Assembly: GCA_030833315.1 (NCBI GenBank)
Contig: JAURHM010000002.1
Coordinates: 65,323-115,755 of the forward strand
Length of the DNA: 50,433 nucleotides
Reading direction: 5' to 3'
From: Burkholderiales bacterium
Lineage (GTDB): Bacteria > Pseudomonadota > Gammaproteobacteria > Burkholderiales > SG8-41
The translations under genes were made by a program, and so were the position numbers. The notes below the pieces were generated by a model. It had not been told where the DNA came from. It saw only the letters and a program-made list of their open reading frames with translations, and ran no database searches. Below, one piece after another: positions 33,408 through 41,876 of this stretch; the stretch's first letter is position 1, and each line of letters opens with the position of its first letter.

Positions 33408-34145
33408 TCAGCGGGTTACTCGATCGAGGAACAGTTTTACGTTGCGCACCAGTTCGTTGTTCATGCCCTGGAAAAAATGATCGGCGCCGGCGACGCGGAT
33501 CTGCGCCGAACCGCGCACGGTTTTTATCGTCGCGGCGCGTTTGGCAGCGAGTTCGAGCACGCCGGGGAAATCGTTTTCACCATAGAGGTCAAGCACCGGT
33601 GCCTTGAAAGTCGCCGGTTTGCTGTATTCGCCGGTGATGCCGATGGATACCCAGGCCGTGATCGCGGGTGCGTCGGGCTGGTTGAGCAGGACATTGGTCA
33701 TGCGAGCGCCGTAACTGTGGGAAACGATGACGATTTTGGCATGGCCATTGTTGCGCAGATATTGCACTGCGGCGGCGATGCGCGCCGCGGCTTCCGGAAA
33801 CAGCGGTGCATATTGTTCACCGGGCACGCCGGCGGCCATGACTGGCATCTGCACCGACAGCGTGGCGTAATCCTGCTCCGCAAGTTGGCTGCGCAGCGGA
33901 TGTACCACGCTCCAGTCGGGATGCATGCCGAGACCGTGTACGAGTACCACACCCGCCCGCGCCTTGGCGTTGGGTGCATAAATGCCGAGGAATTTGCGGC
34001 CGTCCGGCAGCGTCAGCGCTACGGCGTCGCCGACAAGGATGGCGGGTGTGATTTCATCGGCCCAGCGCTGCTCGCGGGCGTAATCGGCCTGGGCAAAGCA
34101 GCCGAAGTTGATCAGTGAAAGCAATAAGGCAAGCCAGCGGCGCAT
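33408..34145 (-). CDS. exported alpha/beta hydrolase, DUF3530-like
   Basis: A 245-residue protein with signal peptide MRRWLALLLSLINFGCFAQ (a lipobox is not convincing). Fold features: GIYAPNAKARAGVVLVHGLGMHPDW (oxyanion turn HGLGMHPDW), the elbow IVIVSHSYGARM with nucleophile Ser, DLYGENDFPG with acid Asp and AGADHFFQGM with the His. It follows the DUF3530 pattern seen in proteobacterial exported hydrolases. The ATG at 34145 shares one base with the crotonase TGA (TGATG), so translation is coupled. The substrate is unknown; a periplasmic ester or peptide is possible. Confidence 0.78.
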   Translation of the reverse strand: MRRWLALLLSLINFGCFAQADYAREQRWADEITPAILVGDAVALTLPDGRKFLGIYAPNAKARAGVVLVHGLGMHPDWSVVHPLRSQLAEQDYATLSVQMPVMAAGVPGEQYAPLFPEAAARIAAAVQYLRNNGHAKIVIVSHSYGARMTNVLLNQPDAPAITAWVSIGITGEYSKPATFKAPVLDLYGENDFPGVLELAAKRAATIKTVRGSAQIRVAGADHFFQGMNNELVRNVKLFLDRVTR

Positions 34146-34924
34146 CAGCGGCCTTCGAATTTCGGTTTGGTTTTGTCGAGAAAGGCTTTGACGCCGTTGC
34201 GGTAATCGTCGGTGTCGAAGCAGGCAAAACCGATATCCCATTCTTCGGGGGGAATATCGGCGCGGACAGTGAGGCGTTCGATGAACTGTTTGTGCCAGCG
34301 CGCGACCAGTGGCGCGCCGTTGGCGATGCGCCGGGCGAGGGCATAGGCCTCGGTTTCCACCTGGTCATCGGCAACCACCTGATTGACCAGGCCTTTGCAG
34401 TAAGCCTCGTCGGCGGTAAATACCCGGCCTTCCAGCAGAATTTCCAGCGCGACGGCGCGGCCGACCAGGGACAGCAGGCCCGCCAGTTCGCCGTATCCCA
34501 TGGTCAGGCCGAGTTTGTTGATCGGTACGCCGAAACGGCTGGAAGTCCCGCAGACACGCATGTCGCACATCGCGGCAATTTCCAATCCTCCGCCGACGCA
34601 GGCGCCTTCGATCAACGCGACGGTCGGATGACGGCATTGCGCGACGGCCTGCATCGTGGCGTGGATCAGGTCACCGTAATGCTTGGCTTGACGCGCGTTG
34701 GCGCGTTCGGTGGCGAATTCGGCGATATCGGCGCCCGCGGCGAAGGCTTTGCCGCCGGCGCCGCGCAGAACGATGCAGCGCAGGCTGTTGTTGGCCGAGA
34801 GCAGGCGGATGGTCTCGCCGAGGGCTTCCCACATGTCGCGGTTCAATGCGTTGAGTTTGTCCGGCCGGTTCAGCGTGATGGTGGCGATATCGCCGTCGCG
34901 TGTGCTGAGAATGCTGTCGTTCAT
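34145..34924 (-). CDS. enoyl-CoA hydratase/isomerase family protein lacking the second catalytic Glu
   Basis: A 259-residue crotonase-fold protein. Oxyanion-hole segments FAAGADIAEFA and GACVGGGLEIAAMCD are intact. The first hydratase Glu is present (E115 in GGGLE), but the second, normally in FGxPE, is Ile135 in FGVPINKLGL. Known crotonases lacking one Glu are often isomerases, hydrolases or lyases rather than hydratases. It is closely similar throughout to the protein at 46215-47000, including FATERANARQ/FATERNTVEQ and the tail GAPLVARWHKQFI. Its ATG overlaps the isomerase stop (34921-34924). The substrate is unknown. Confidence 0.9.
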   Translation of the reverse strand: MNDSILSTRDGDIATITLNRPDKLNALNRDMWEALGETIRLLSANNSLRCIVLRGAGGKAFAAGADIAEFATERANARQAKHYGDLIHATMQAVAQCRHPTVALIEGACVGGGLEIAAMCDMRVCGTSSRFGVPINKLGLTMGYGELAGLLSLVGRAVALEILLEGRVFTADEAYCKGLVNQVVADDQVETEAYALARRIANGAPLVARWHKQFIERLTVRADIPPEEWDIGFACFDTDDYRNGVKAFLDKTKPKFEGR

Positions 34925-35748
34925 GTGCTGACTCCCGCGGCGGCGGCCTGTTTGACCAGACTGTGGCGCGCGGCGAGCATGTCGTCGAGCGTGCCGAAGG
35001 CATTGGTATAGGTGCCGCGGAACCCCTTGTCTTCGATCAGCCGGAACATCCTGCCGAAGTCGAGATCACCATCTCCCGGCGGGAGATGTACTTCGTGGCC
35101 GTTGCGGAAACAATCGGCAAGACGGACTTCGCCGACGCGGGAAAAATCAAGCACCTTGACGAAACCTTCGATGCCTTCGGGCACCAGATGGGCGTGATTC
35201 GCGGTGAACGACAGTTTGAATGCTGGTGAAGCGATGTCCCAGTAGTATTGCCATTCCTCGACCGTGTGGGCGAGGTAATGTACTTCGGCGTCTTCCGGCT
35301 CCTTGTTGAGGTTCTCCAGCAGGATCACCGCTTTTTTCTTTTCGGCATGGCCGCAGATGCGTTTCAGACGCTCCTTGCCGGCCTCCATGCGCATCCGTTT
35401 GTCGGAAGTAAAATGATAACCGGCATGAACCACGATCCACTGCGCGCCGAGTTTGGGAAATATATCCACATAGCTGCGCAGATAGGCTTCAACACCTTCG
35501 CCGACATAGGGTGAGTATTCGGCGACATTGACGGCCGACAGCGTGTGTAACGCGAGATGGACACCGTTTTTTTCAAGCAGGGCGCGAACCCGGGCACAGC
35601 GGGCATCGTCGAAACTGGTGATCGCATTCGCCGCGGTGTCGAGCTGGATGTCGATGTGTTTGACGCCGTGCTGCGCGGCCCAGGCGATGGCCTCTTCCAG
35701 CGGCAGGCGACGGCCGACGTCGATGCCGATGCGGTCCAGCAGGTTCAT
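34921..35748 (-). CDS. sugar phosphate isomerase/epimerase family TIM-barrel protein
   Basis: A 275-residue AP-endonuclease-2-like TIM barrel: IGIDVGRRLPLEEAIAWAAQ, HLALHTLSAVNVAEYSPYVG, WIVVHAGYHFT, VILLENLNKEPED (metal-binding Glu), FTANHAHLVPEGIEGFVKV (metal-binding His) and RLADCFRNGHEVHLPPGDGD. The metal ligand set is that of xylose-isomerase-like epimerases/isomerases. It is coupled to the crotonase downstream (ATGA) and lies 39 bases after the Bug gene. It might isomerise a sugar or hydroxyacid entering through that Bug protein; this is inference. Confidence 0.87.
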   Translation of the reverse strand: MNLLDRIGIDVGRRLPLEEAIAWAAQHGVKHIDIQLDTAANAITSFDDARCARVRALLEKNGVHLALHTLSAVNVAEYSPYVGEGVEAYLRSYVDIFPKLGAQWIVVHAGYHFTSDKRMRMEAGKERLKRICGHAEKKKAVILLENLNKEPEDAEVHYLAHTVEEWQYYWDIASPAFKLSFTANHAHLVPEGIEGFVKVLDFSRVGEVRLADCFRNGHEVHLPPGDGDLDFGRMFRLIEDKGFRGTYTNAFGTLDDMLAARHSLVKQAAAAGVST

Positions 35749-35787
35749 TGTCCGGTATTCCTGTATGAGAACTTCATGAGGCCGAGT

Positions 35788-36756
35788 TTACTCGGCCTTG
35801 GCGCCGGTGGCCTTGACCACTTTGCCCCATTTTTCGGTTTCGGACTTCAGGTAGGCACTGAATTCCGCGGGGGTGTTAGTGACGGGGTCGACGCCCTGGC
35901 TTTCGAGTTTCTGTTTGATGTCGTCGCGCGCAAGTACCGTACGGTTGGCGGCATGGAGTTTTTCGATGACCGCTTTGGGCGTACTCGCGGGCGCCAGCAG
36001 ACCGTACCAGGTGCTGTAGTCGTAACCGGCGACACCGCCCTCGATCAGCGTCGGTACGTCCGGTGCGGCGGGCGAGCGTTTTGCCGTGGTGACGCCCAGT
36101 GCCCGCATGCGGCCGCTGCGGACATGGGGCAGTGCCGAGGCGAAAGTGGAAACCATCATGTTGATCTGGCCGCCGAGCAGGTCGCTCAGCGCGGGGCCGG
36201 TGCCTTTGTAAGGCACGTGAACGATGTCGATTTTGGTCTGCAGCTTCAGCAGTTCGGCGGCAAGGTGGGTGCCGGCGCCGGTGCCGGCAGAGGCGTAGTT
36301 GTACTTGCCCGGACTGGCGCGCACGAGTTCGATGAATTCCTTGAGGTTCTTCGCCGGCAGGCTGGGGTGAATGACCAGGATATTGGGCTGCACGGCCGAC
36401 AGCGAAACCGGTGCAAGGTCGCGCAGCGTGTCGTAGCGCAGTTTGGTGTACAGCGTGGCGTTGAAGGCGAGACTGATGTTGCCGAAGAGGATGGTGTAAC
36501 CGTCTGCCGGCGATTTGGCGACGATTTCGGTGCCGAGCGTCGAGCCGGCGCCTCCGCGGTTGTCCACCACTACCGGCTGACCGAGCACGTCGTTGAGTCC
36601 CTGAGCCATGATGCGGCCGATGATGTCGGTGCCGCCGCCGGGTGCAAAAGGCACGACGAAGCGGATTGCTTTCGACGGGTATTGCTGCGCGCCGGATGAC
36701 AGAGGTGCGATCAGGGCGGTGCCCATCAACAGGGTGGTCAGCGTTCGGCGGTTCAT
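35788..36756 (-). CDS. TctC/Bug family substrate-binding protein
   Basis: A 322-residue periplasmic binding protein from ATG 36756 (MNRRTLTTLLMGTALIAPLSSGAQ; GGGAGAG six bases upstream); the frame extends to 36777 without support. Features: YPSKAIRFVVPFAPGGGTDII, DNRGGAGSTLG, KSPADGYTILFG and hinge VPYKGTGPALSDLLGGQ. First gene of the six-gene minus-strand run that ends with gcdH. The ligand is unknown; a dicarboxylate such as glutarate would suit gcdH but is a guess. Confidence 0.92.
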   Translation of the reverse strand: MNRRTLTTLLMGTALIAPLSSGAQQYPSKAIRFVVPFAPGGGTDIIGRIMAQGLNDVLGQPVVVDNRGGAGSTLGTEIVAKSPADGYTILFGNISLAFNATLYTKLRYDTLRDLAPVSLSAVQPNILVIHPSLPAKNLKEFIELVRASPGKYNYASAGTGAGTHLAAELLKLQTKIDIVHVPYKGTGPALSDLLGGQINMMVSTFASALPHVRSGRMRALGVTTAKRSPAAPDVPTLIEGGVAGYDYSTWYGLLAPASTPKAVIEKLHAANRTVLARDDIKQKLESQGVDPVTNTPAEFSAYLKSETEKWGKVVKATGAKAE

Positions 36757-36802
36757 GGTGTTCTCTCCCGGGGCCAAATGTTTTTTGATGTTTTAAATGC
36801 AA

Positions 36803-36829
36803 ACGGCCCGCTACTGTATCGCGGGCCGT
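36803..36829 (-). terminator. hairpin terminator after the aminotransferase gene
   Basis: ACGGCCCGC (36803-36811) and GCGGGCCGT (36821-36829) form a perfect 9-bp stem with a 9-base loop, 23 bases beyond the aminotransferase stop. On the minus strand TTTGCATTTAAAAC follows, an interrupted T-rich stretch. It separates this gene from the Bug run downstream. Confidence 0.6.
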
Positions 36830-36851
36830 GCGGTCACGCCATGCCGGTTTT

Positions 36852-38051
36852 TCAGGCGGCCTTGGCGGTTTTCGCGGCGGCGTTAGCGCCAGTCAGATAA
36901 GCCATTGCGGCATCGACGCCGCCTTTTTTGTGCGGTACGCCGGCGAGATCCAGTCCCATCTCGACACCGGCGAGCGTGCCCATCAGCGTGAGGTCGTTGA
37001 AGTCACCGAGGTGGCCGATGCGGAACACCTTGTCGGCGACTTTGCCCAGGCCACTGCCCAGCGACATGTTGAAATGCTCGAGCACGACTTTGCGGAAGGC
37101 GACTTCGCTGTGGCCGGCGGGCATCATCACCGCGGTGAGCACCGGTGAATATTCCGCGGGATTCTGGCAGACGATTTCAAGGCCCCAGGCCGTCACCGCA
37201 CGACGAGTGGCTTCGGCGTGGCGCTGGTGGCGCGCGAAGACATTGTCGAGGCCTTCTTCATCAAGAAGCATTTTCAGCGCTTCCCGCAGGCCGTAAAGCA
37301 GATTGGTCGCCGGGGTATACGGGAAATAGCCGTTCTTGTTCGGCGCGAGCATTTCGTCCCAGGACCAGTAGGAACGCGGCAGCTTCGCGTTTTTGCTGGC
37401 AGCGAGGGCTTTGGTTGAAATGGCGTTGAACGACAGGCCGGGCGGCAGCATCAGGCCTTTTTGCGAACCGCCGACGGTGACGTCAGCGCCCCATTCGTCA
37501 TGGCGGTAGTCGACCGAGCCGAGGCCCGAGATGGTGTCGACCAAAAACAGCGCCGGATGTTTGACGCGATCGATGGCCTTGCGCACTTCGTGGACGCGCG
37601 AGGTGGCACCGGTGGAGGTTTCGTTGTGAACGATACACACCGCCTTGATGGTGTGGCCGGTGTCAGCAGCAAGCCGCGCTTCGATGGCCGCCGGATCGGC
37701 GCCGTGACGCCAGTCGCCGGCGATGAATTCGGGTTTGAGGCCGAGGCGCAGCGCTAGGTTTTTCCATAACGTCGCAAACTGGCCGGATTCATACATCAGC
37801 ACGGTGTCGCCGGGCGACAGCGTGTTGACCAGTGCGGCTTCCCAGGCGCCAGTGCCGGAGGCCGGATAAATGACGACATCGCCCTTGGTTTTGAACATGC
37901 GCTTCATGCCGGCGAGTACGTCCTGGCCGAGCTTGCCGAAATCCGGGCTGCGATGGTCGATGACCGGCATGTCGATGGCGCGCATCACGCGCTCGGGTAC
38001 AGTGCTTGGACCGGGGATCTGCAGGAAGTGGCGGCCGGCGATATAGGTCAT
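36852..38051 (-). CDS. class V aminotransferase, serine--glyoxylate aminotransferase-like
   Basis: A 399-residue PLP enzyme. From ATG 38051 (GGAG six bases upstream) it reads AGRHFLQIPGPSTVPERVM, a typical serine--glyoxylate/alanine--glyoxylate start, with YPASGTGAWEAALVN, VDTISGLGSVDYRHDEWGAD (PLP-binding Asp) and VGGSQKGLMLPPGL with the PLP Lys. It would convert serine and glyoxylate to hydroxypyruvate and glycine. The frame extends to 38150 but that part is not conserved-looking. It is divergent from the GntR regulator gene; matching inverted TTTGTATGCA motifs at both ends of the gap suggest joint control. A hydroxypyruvate reductase-like gene lies at 20658, not adjacent. Confidence 0.9.
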   Translation of the reverse strand: MTYIAGRHFLQIPGPSTVPERVMRAIDMPVIDHRSPDFGKLGQDVLAGMKRMFKTKGDVVIYPASGTGAWEAALVNTLSPGDTVLMYESGQFATLWKNLALRLGLKPEFIAGDWRHGADPAAIEARLAADTGHTIKAVCIVHNETSTGATSRVHEVRKAIDRVKHPALFLVDTISGLGSVDYRHDEWGADVTVGGSQKGLMLPPGLSFNAISTKALAASKNAKLPRSYWSWDEMLAPNKNGYFPYTPATNLLYGLREALKMLLDEEGLDNVFARHQRHAEATRRAVTAWGLEIVCQNPAEYSPVLTAVMMPAGHSEVAFRKVVLEHFNMSLGSGLGKVADKVFRIGHLGDFNDLTLMGTLAGVEMGLDLAGVPHKKGGVDAAMAYLTGANAAAKTAKAA

Positions 38052-38113
38052 GGTCAACTCCAAGGCTTGGGTGAGCCGGCATGGTAATACCGGCTTACAG
38101 GTACGGCAACCAT

Positions 38114-38127
38114 TTTTGTATGCAAAA
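38114..38127. promoter_or_regulatory. candidate GntR operator, aminotransferase side
   Basis: TTTTGTATGCAAAA, with TTTTG/CAAAA arms around TATG, lies about 63 bases upstream of the aminotransferase ATG. Its core TTTGTATGCA (38115-38124) recurs inverted at 38223-38232. Likely bound by the divergently encoded GntR/FCD protein. Confidence 0.5.
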
Positions 38128-38187
38128 AACACAAAACTACTGACGCCCATACCGCATAAGTTTATAAATATATGTTTATATTGATTT

Positions 38188-38216
38188 TTATTAATTGCAG
38201 CGATAGTCGATAAAAT
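38188..38216 (+). promoter_or_regulatory. putative promoter of the GntR-dehydrogenase operon
   Basis: TAAAAT (38211-38216, 5/6) lies 17 bases after TTATTA (38188-38193, 3/6) in an AT-rich region. The start would be near 38223, inside the palindrome TGTAT-N5-ATACA, which implies autorepression. Confidence 0.45.
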
Positions 38217-38232
38217 GTATTATGCATACAAA
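38216..38232. promoter_or_regulatory. candidate GntR operator over the regulator's start site
   Basis: TGTAT (38216-38220) and ATACA (38226-38230) form an inverted repeat with a 5-base spacer; TGCATACAAA (38223-38232) is the inverted copy of the motif at 38115. The site overlaps the predicted transcription start and lies just before the GGAG ribosome binding site. Confidence 0.55.
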
Positions 38233-38244
38233 TGGAGTTATCGC

Positions 38245-38949
38245 ATGTCCAATCCTCAGCCAACCCCCAATAATGTGACCTCGCTGGCCGATCGCCGGCT
38301 ACTGCATGAAACCGTGATCGACCAGCTGCGCGACCTGATTGTGCAGGGCGAACTGGCGCCGGAAACCAAACTCAATGAGCGTGTGCTGGCCGAACGGCTG
38401 GGCACGTCGCGCACGCCCTTGCGTGAGGCGATCAAGTTTCTCGCGTCGGAAGGCCTGGTTGAACTGCTGCCCAACCGCGGCGCCGTCGTTGCGCCACTGA
38501 AGCCGGAAAAAATGAAGGAAGTGTTTGTCGTGCTCGGCGCGCTGGAAGCGCTGGCCGGCGACCTCGCCTGCCGCAATGCCAGCGAGGCTGACATTGCCGA
38601 GATCCGTGCGCTGCATTTCCATATGCTTGCGCATCATGCTGCCGGCGAACTGGCGCAATACTTCAAATACAACCAGCAGATCCACAGCCGCATCATGGAT
38701 TGCGCCGGCAATGCCACGCTGGCCGCTTCCTACCGCAGTCTCAATGAGCATGTGAAACGCGCGCGTTATCTCGCCAATCTGTCGCGGGAGCGCTGGGACA
38801 AGGCGGTGCAGGAGCACGGTGAAATTCTGGATGCATTGACCCGGCGCGACGGCGCACGCCTGCAGGCGCTGCTGCGCGATCATCTGGCCAACAAACTGGT
38901 GCTCGTCATGGAAGCTCTCGATAAACGCAAGGCGGAGGCCGCACGATGA
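38245..38949 (+). CDS. GntR family transcriptional regulator, FCD (FadR-type) subfamily
   Basis: A 234-residue regulator from ATG 38245 (GGAG seven bases upstream; the frame is open to 38215). N-terminal winged helix: VIDQLRDLIVQGELAPETKLNE, LAERLGTSRTPLREAIKFLA (recognition helix) and EGLVELLPNRGAVVAPL. C-terminal FCD ligand domain has the expected His/Asp metal site (KYNQQIHSRIMDCAGN, HGEILDAL, DHLANKLV). FCD regulators sense small organic acids such as lactate or glycolate. The stop overlaps the next ATG (ATGA 38946-38949), so it is co-translated with the dehydrogenase it probably controls. Confidence 0.93.
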   Translation: MSNPQPTPNNVTSLADRRLLHETVIDQLRDLIVQGELAPETKLNERVLAERLGTSRTPLREAIKFLASEGLVELLPNRGAVVAPLKPEKMKEVFVVLGALEALAGDLACRNASEADIAEIRALHFHMLAHHAAGELAQYFKYNQQIHSRIMDCAGNATLAASYRSLNEHVKRARYLANLSRERWDKAVQEHGEILDALTRRDGARLQALLRDHLANKLVLVMEALDKRKAEAAR

Positions 38950-41861
38950 ATGCGCCCGCCAAACCGGTTCAATTCGTCCGCTCATCACCGGAACACAGTG
39001 CGCTGGCGCAGAAGCTGCGCCGCGAAGTGCGCGGCGCCGTGCTGTTTGATGCCGCCACGCGCGGACGCTATTCGACCGACGCGTCGATTTACCAGATCGA
39101 TCCCGTCGGCGTGGTGGTGCCGCGGGATGAGGACGATGTATTGGTCGCGATGCAAATTGCGCTGGACGCCGGTGTGCCGGTGCTGCCGCGCGGCGGCGGC
39201 ACTTCGCAATGCGGCCAGACCGTGGGCGCGGCTCTGGTACTCGATGTCTCCAAACATCTCAACGAAATCATCGCATTCAACAAAGACGCTGCCACGGTGA
39301 CGGTGCAGCCAGGCCTTGTGCTCGATCACCTCAATGCCTGGCTGAAGCCGCACGGCCTGTGGTTCCCGGTCGACGTGTCGACCAGCGCGCAGGCGACCAT
39401 CGGCGGCATGACCGGCAACAATTCCTGCGGCTCGCGCTCGATTCAATACGGCAATATGGTGCACAACGTACTCGGTATCTATGCCTGGCTCGCCGGCGGC
39501 GGTGCCTATCGTTTCGGCGCATTGCCCGAAAACCTGGAGCAGCTGGATGCGCCGCAGGGTTACCGAGATCTGGTGGCCCGCATCAATTCGATTGCGCGGC
39601 GCGAAGCCGAAGAGATTGAGCGGCGTTATCCGAAAGTGCTGCGCCGGGTCGGCGGCTATAACCTCGACATGATGTTGCCTTCAGGCGCCAATATGGCGCA
39701 TCTACTGGTCGGCTCCGAAGGCACGCTGGCCTTTTCGAGGCGCATCGAGCTCAAGCTGTCGCCCTTGCCGAAATACAAAACCCTCGGCGTCTGTCATTTC
39801 CCGACGTTCTTTCAGTCGATGGAGGCGCCGCAGCACATCGTCAAACTCAAGCCGGCGGCGGTCGAGCTGGTCGACAACACGATGATCGGTCTGGCTCGCA
39901 GTAATCCGGCCTTCCTGCCCATCGTCAATCAGTGCGTCAAAGGCGAGCCGGCGGCGATTCTGCTGGTGGAGTTTGCCGGTGATGACCACTACGAACAGAT
40001 CCGCAAGCTGAAAGAGCTGGTCGAGATGATGGCCGACCGCGGTCTGCCCGGCAGCGTTGTGGAAGTGATTGATCCGGCGGTGCAGCGTGAATTCTGGGAA
40101 GTGCGCAAGGCCGGCCTGAACATCATGATGTCGATGAAGGGCGACGGCAAACCGGTGTCTTTCATCGAAGACTGCGCGGTGCCGCTGGAGCACCTTGCCG
40201 AATACACCGACCGCCTGACGCAGGTGTTCCACAAGAACGGCACTAAGGGCACCTGGTACGCGCATGCGTCGGTGGGTTGTCTGCATGTGCGGCCGATCCT
40301 TGATATGCGCCGCGACGGCGCACAGAAAATGCGCGCGATCGCTGAAGAAGCGGCTGCGCTGGTTAAGCAGTACAAAGGCTCCTATTCCGGCGAACATGGT
40401 GACGGACTGGTGCGTTCGGAATGGATTGCGCCTTTCTTCGGACCGAAGCTGGTCGCGGCTTTTGAGGAAATCAAGGATGTGTTCGATCCTAAGGGACTAC
40501 TCAATCCCGGCAAGATCGTGCGACCGTCGAAGCAGGACGACCGCAGTCTTTTCCGTTTCAAGCCCGACTATCAGGCGCAGCCGCCGGTGCCCGCTCTGGA
40601 TTGGTCAGAGTGGGGTGGTTTCGACAAGGCCGTCGAGATGTGCAACAACAACGGCCATTGCCGCAAGTTCGATGCCGGCACGATGTGTCCTTCGTACCGC
40701 GTCACCCGCGATGAAAAGCATCTGACCCGCGGCCGTGCCAACACGCTTCGGCTCGCGCTGTCGGGCCAGCTGGGTCCGGATGCGCTGACTTCGAACGCGG
40801 TGCGCGAAGCGATGGATCTGTGTGTGTCGTGCAAGGGCTGCAAGCGCGAATGCCCGACCGGCATCGACATGGCGAAAATGAAAATCGAGTTCCTGCATCA
40901 CTGGCGGCGGCATCACGGCCTGCCGCTGAAGGAACGCCTGATCGCCTATCTGCCGCGTTATGCGCCCTGGGCGAAGCGCCTGGCGCCGGTGTTGAATCTG
41001 CTGCAGGGCATGGCCAAGCCCCTGCTGGGCTTTGCATCCCAACGCTCGCTGCCGGCGTGGCGCAGCGATGCCTTTGTGGCACCGGCAGCAGGCCCGGCCG
41101 CAGACCCGGCCGCGAAGGGGCGCGAGGTGGTGCTGTTCGTCGACACCTTCAGCACATACTTCGATCCGGAAAACGCCCGCGCGGCAATCCGCGTGCTGGA
41201 GGCGGGCGGTTATACCGTGCATCTGCCGCGTTCGGCGGATGAGACGCGCCCGTTATGCTGCGGCCGTACTTTCTTGTCCAGTGGTCTGGTGAACGAGGCG
41301 CGCGCCGAAGCACAGCGCATGATTGATACGCTGAAGCCTTATGTCGAACGCGGCGTACCGGTCGTCGGTCTGGAGCCGTCCTGTCTGTTCGGTTTGCGAG
41401 ACGAGTTTGTGTCGATGCTGCCGGGCGGGGATACGGCGAAGCTGGCGATGCAGGCCTTTTTGTTCGAGGAATTTCTCGCCAATGAAATGGAGGCTGGCCG
41501 TTTGCAGCTGAAGCTCAAGGCCTTGCCGCAGACCAAAGCCTTACTGCACGGACATTGCCACCAGAAAGCGTTTGCGGCGATGCCGGCTGTCAAAAAAATC
41601 CTGGGGCTCGTGCCGGATCTGAATGTCGAAGTGATCGAGTCGAGTTGCTGCGGCATGGCCGGCAGTTTCGGTTATGAAGCGCGGCATTACGACGTGTCGA
41701 TGCGCATGGCCGAGGCTTCATTGCTGCCGAAAATCCGTGAGGCCGGAAAGAACACGCTGATTGTCGCCGACGGCACCAGCTGCCGGCACCAGATTCGCGA
41801 CGGCGCGAAACGCAACGCGGTTCACGTTGCGCGGGTGCTGGAGTCAGCCCTCGCGGACTGA
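38946..41861 (+). CDS. fused FAD-linked oxidase / Fe-S oxidoreductase (D-2-hydroxyacid dehydrogenase type)
   Basis: A 971-residue protein. N-terminal FAD-binding domain (VPRDEDDVLVAMQIALDAGV; PRGGGTSQCGQTVG; IGGMTGNNSCGSRSIQYG; GSEGTLAF), then the FAD-oxidase C-domain (GEHGDGLVRSEW and GLLNPGKIV). The Fe-S part has CNNNGHCRKFDAGTMCPSYR (residues ~566-585), CVSCKGCKRECPTG (~625-638) and two CCG-type domains (LCCGRTFLSSG; SSCCGMAGSFG). This is a GlcD-GlcF-like fusion as in YdiJ/D-lactate or D-2-hydroxyglutarate dehydrogenases. It would oxidise a D-2-hydroxyacid and pass electrons to quinone or another carrier. It is coupled to the GntR regulator. The specific acid is unknown; glycolate, lactate and 2-hydroxyglutarate are candidates. 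Confidence 0.92.
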   Translation: MNAPAKPVQFVRSSPEHSALAQKLRREVRGAVLFDAATRGRYSTDASIYQIDPVGVVVPRDEDDVLVAMQIALDAGVPVLPRGGGTSQCGQTVGAALVLDVSKHLNEIIAFNKDAATVTVQPGLVLDHLNAWLKPHGLWFPVDVSTSAQATIGGMTGNNSCGSRSIQYGNMVHNVLGIYAWLAGGGAYRFGALPENLEQLDAPQGYRDLVARINSIARREAEEIERRYPKVLRRVGGYNLDMMLPSGANMAHLLVGSEGTLAFSRRIELKLSPLPKYKTLGVCHFPTFFQSMEAPQHIVKLKPAAVELVDNTMIGLARSNPAFLPIVNQCVKGEPAAILLVEFAGDDHYEQIRKLKELVEMMADRGLPGSVVEVIDPAVQREFWEVRKAGLNIMMSMKGDGKPVSFIEDCAVPLEHLAEYTDRLTQVFHKNGTKGTWYAHASVGCLHVRPILDMRRDGAQKMRAIAEEAAALVKQYKGSYSGEHGDGLVRSEWIAPFFGPKLVAAFEEIKDVFDPKGLLNPGKIVRPSKQDDRSLFRFKPDYQAQPPVPALDWSEWGGFDKAVEMCNNNGHCRKFDAGTMCPSYRVTRDEKHLTRGRANTLRLALSGQLGPDALTSNAVREAMDLCVSCKGCKRECPTGIDMAKMKIEFLHHWRRHHGLPLKERLIAYLPRYAPWAKRLAPVLNLLQGMAKPLLGFASQRSLPAWRSDAFVAPAAGPAADPAAKGREVVLFVDTFSTYFDPENARAAIRVLEAGGYTVHLPRSADETRPLCCGRTFLSSGLVNEARAEAQRMIDTLKPYVERGVPVVGLEPSCLFGLRDEFVSMLPGGDTAKLAMQAFLFEEFLANEMEAGRLQLKLKALPQTKALLHGHCHQKAFAAMPAVKKILGLVPDLNVEVIESSCCGMAGSFGYEARHYDVSMRMAEASLLPKIREAGKNTLIVADGTSCRHQIRDGAKRNAVHVARVLESALAD

Positions 41862-41876
41862 CCCCGGATTGCGGGT

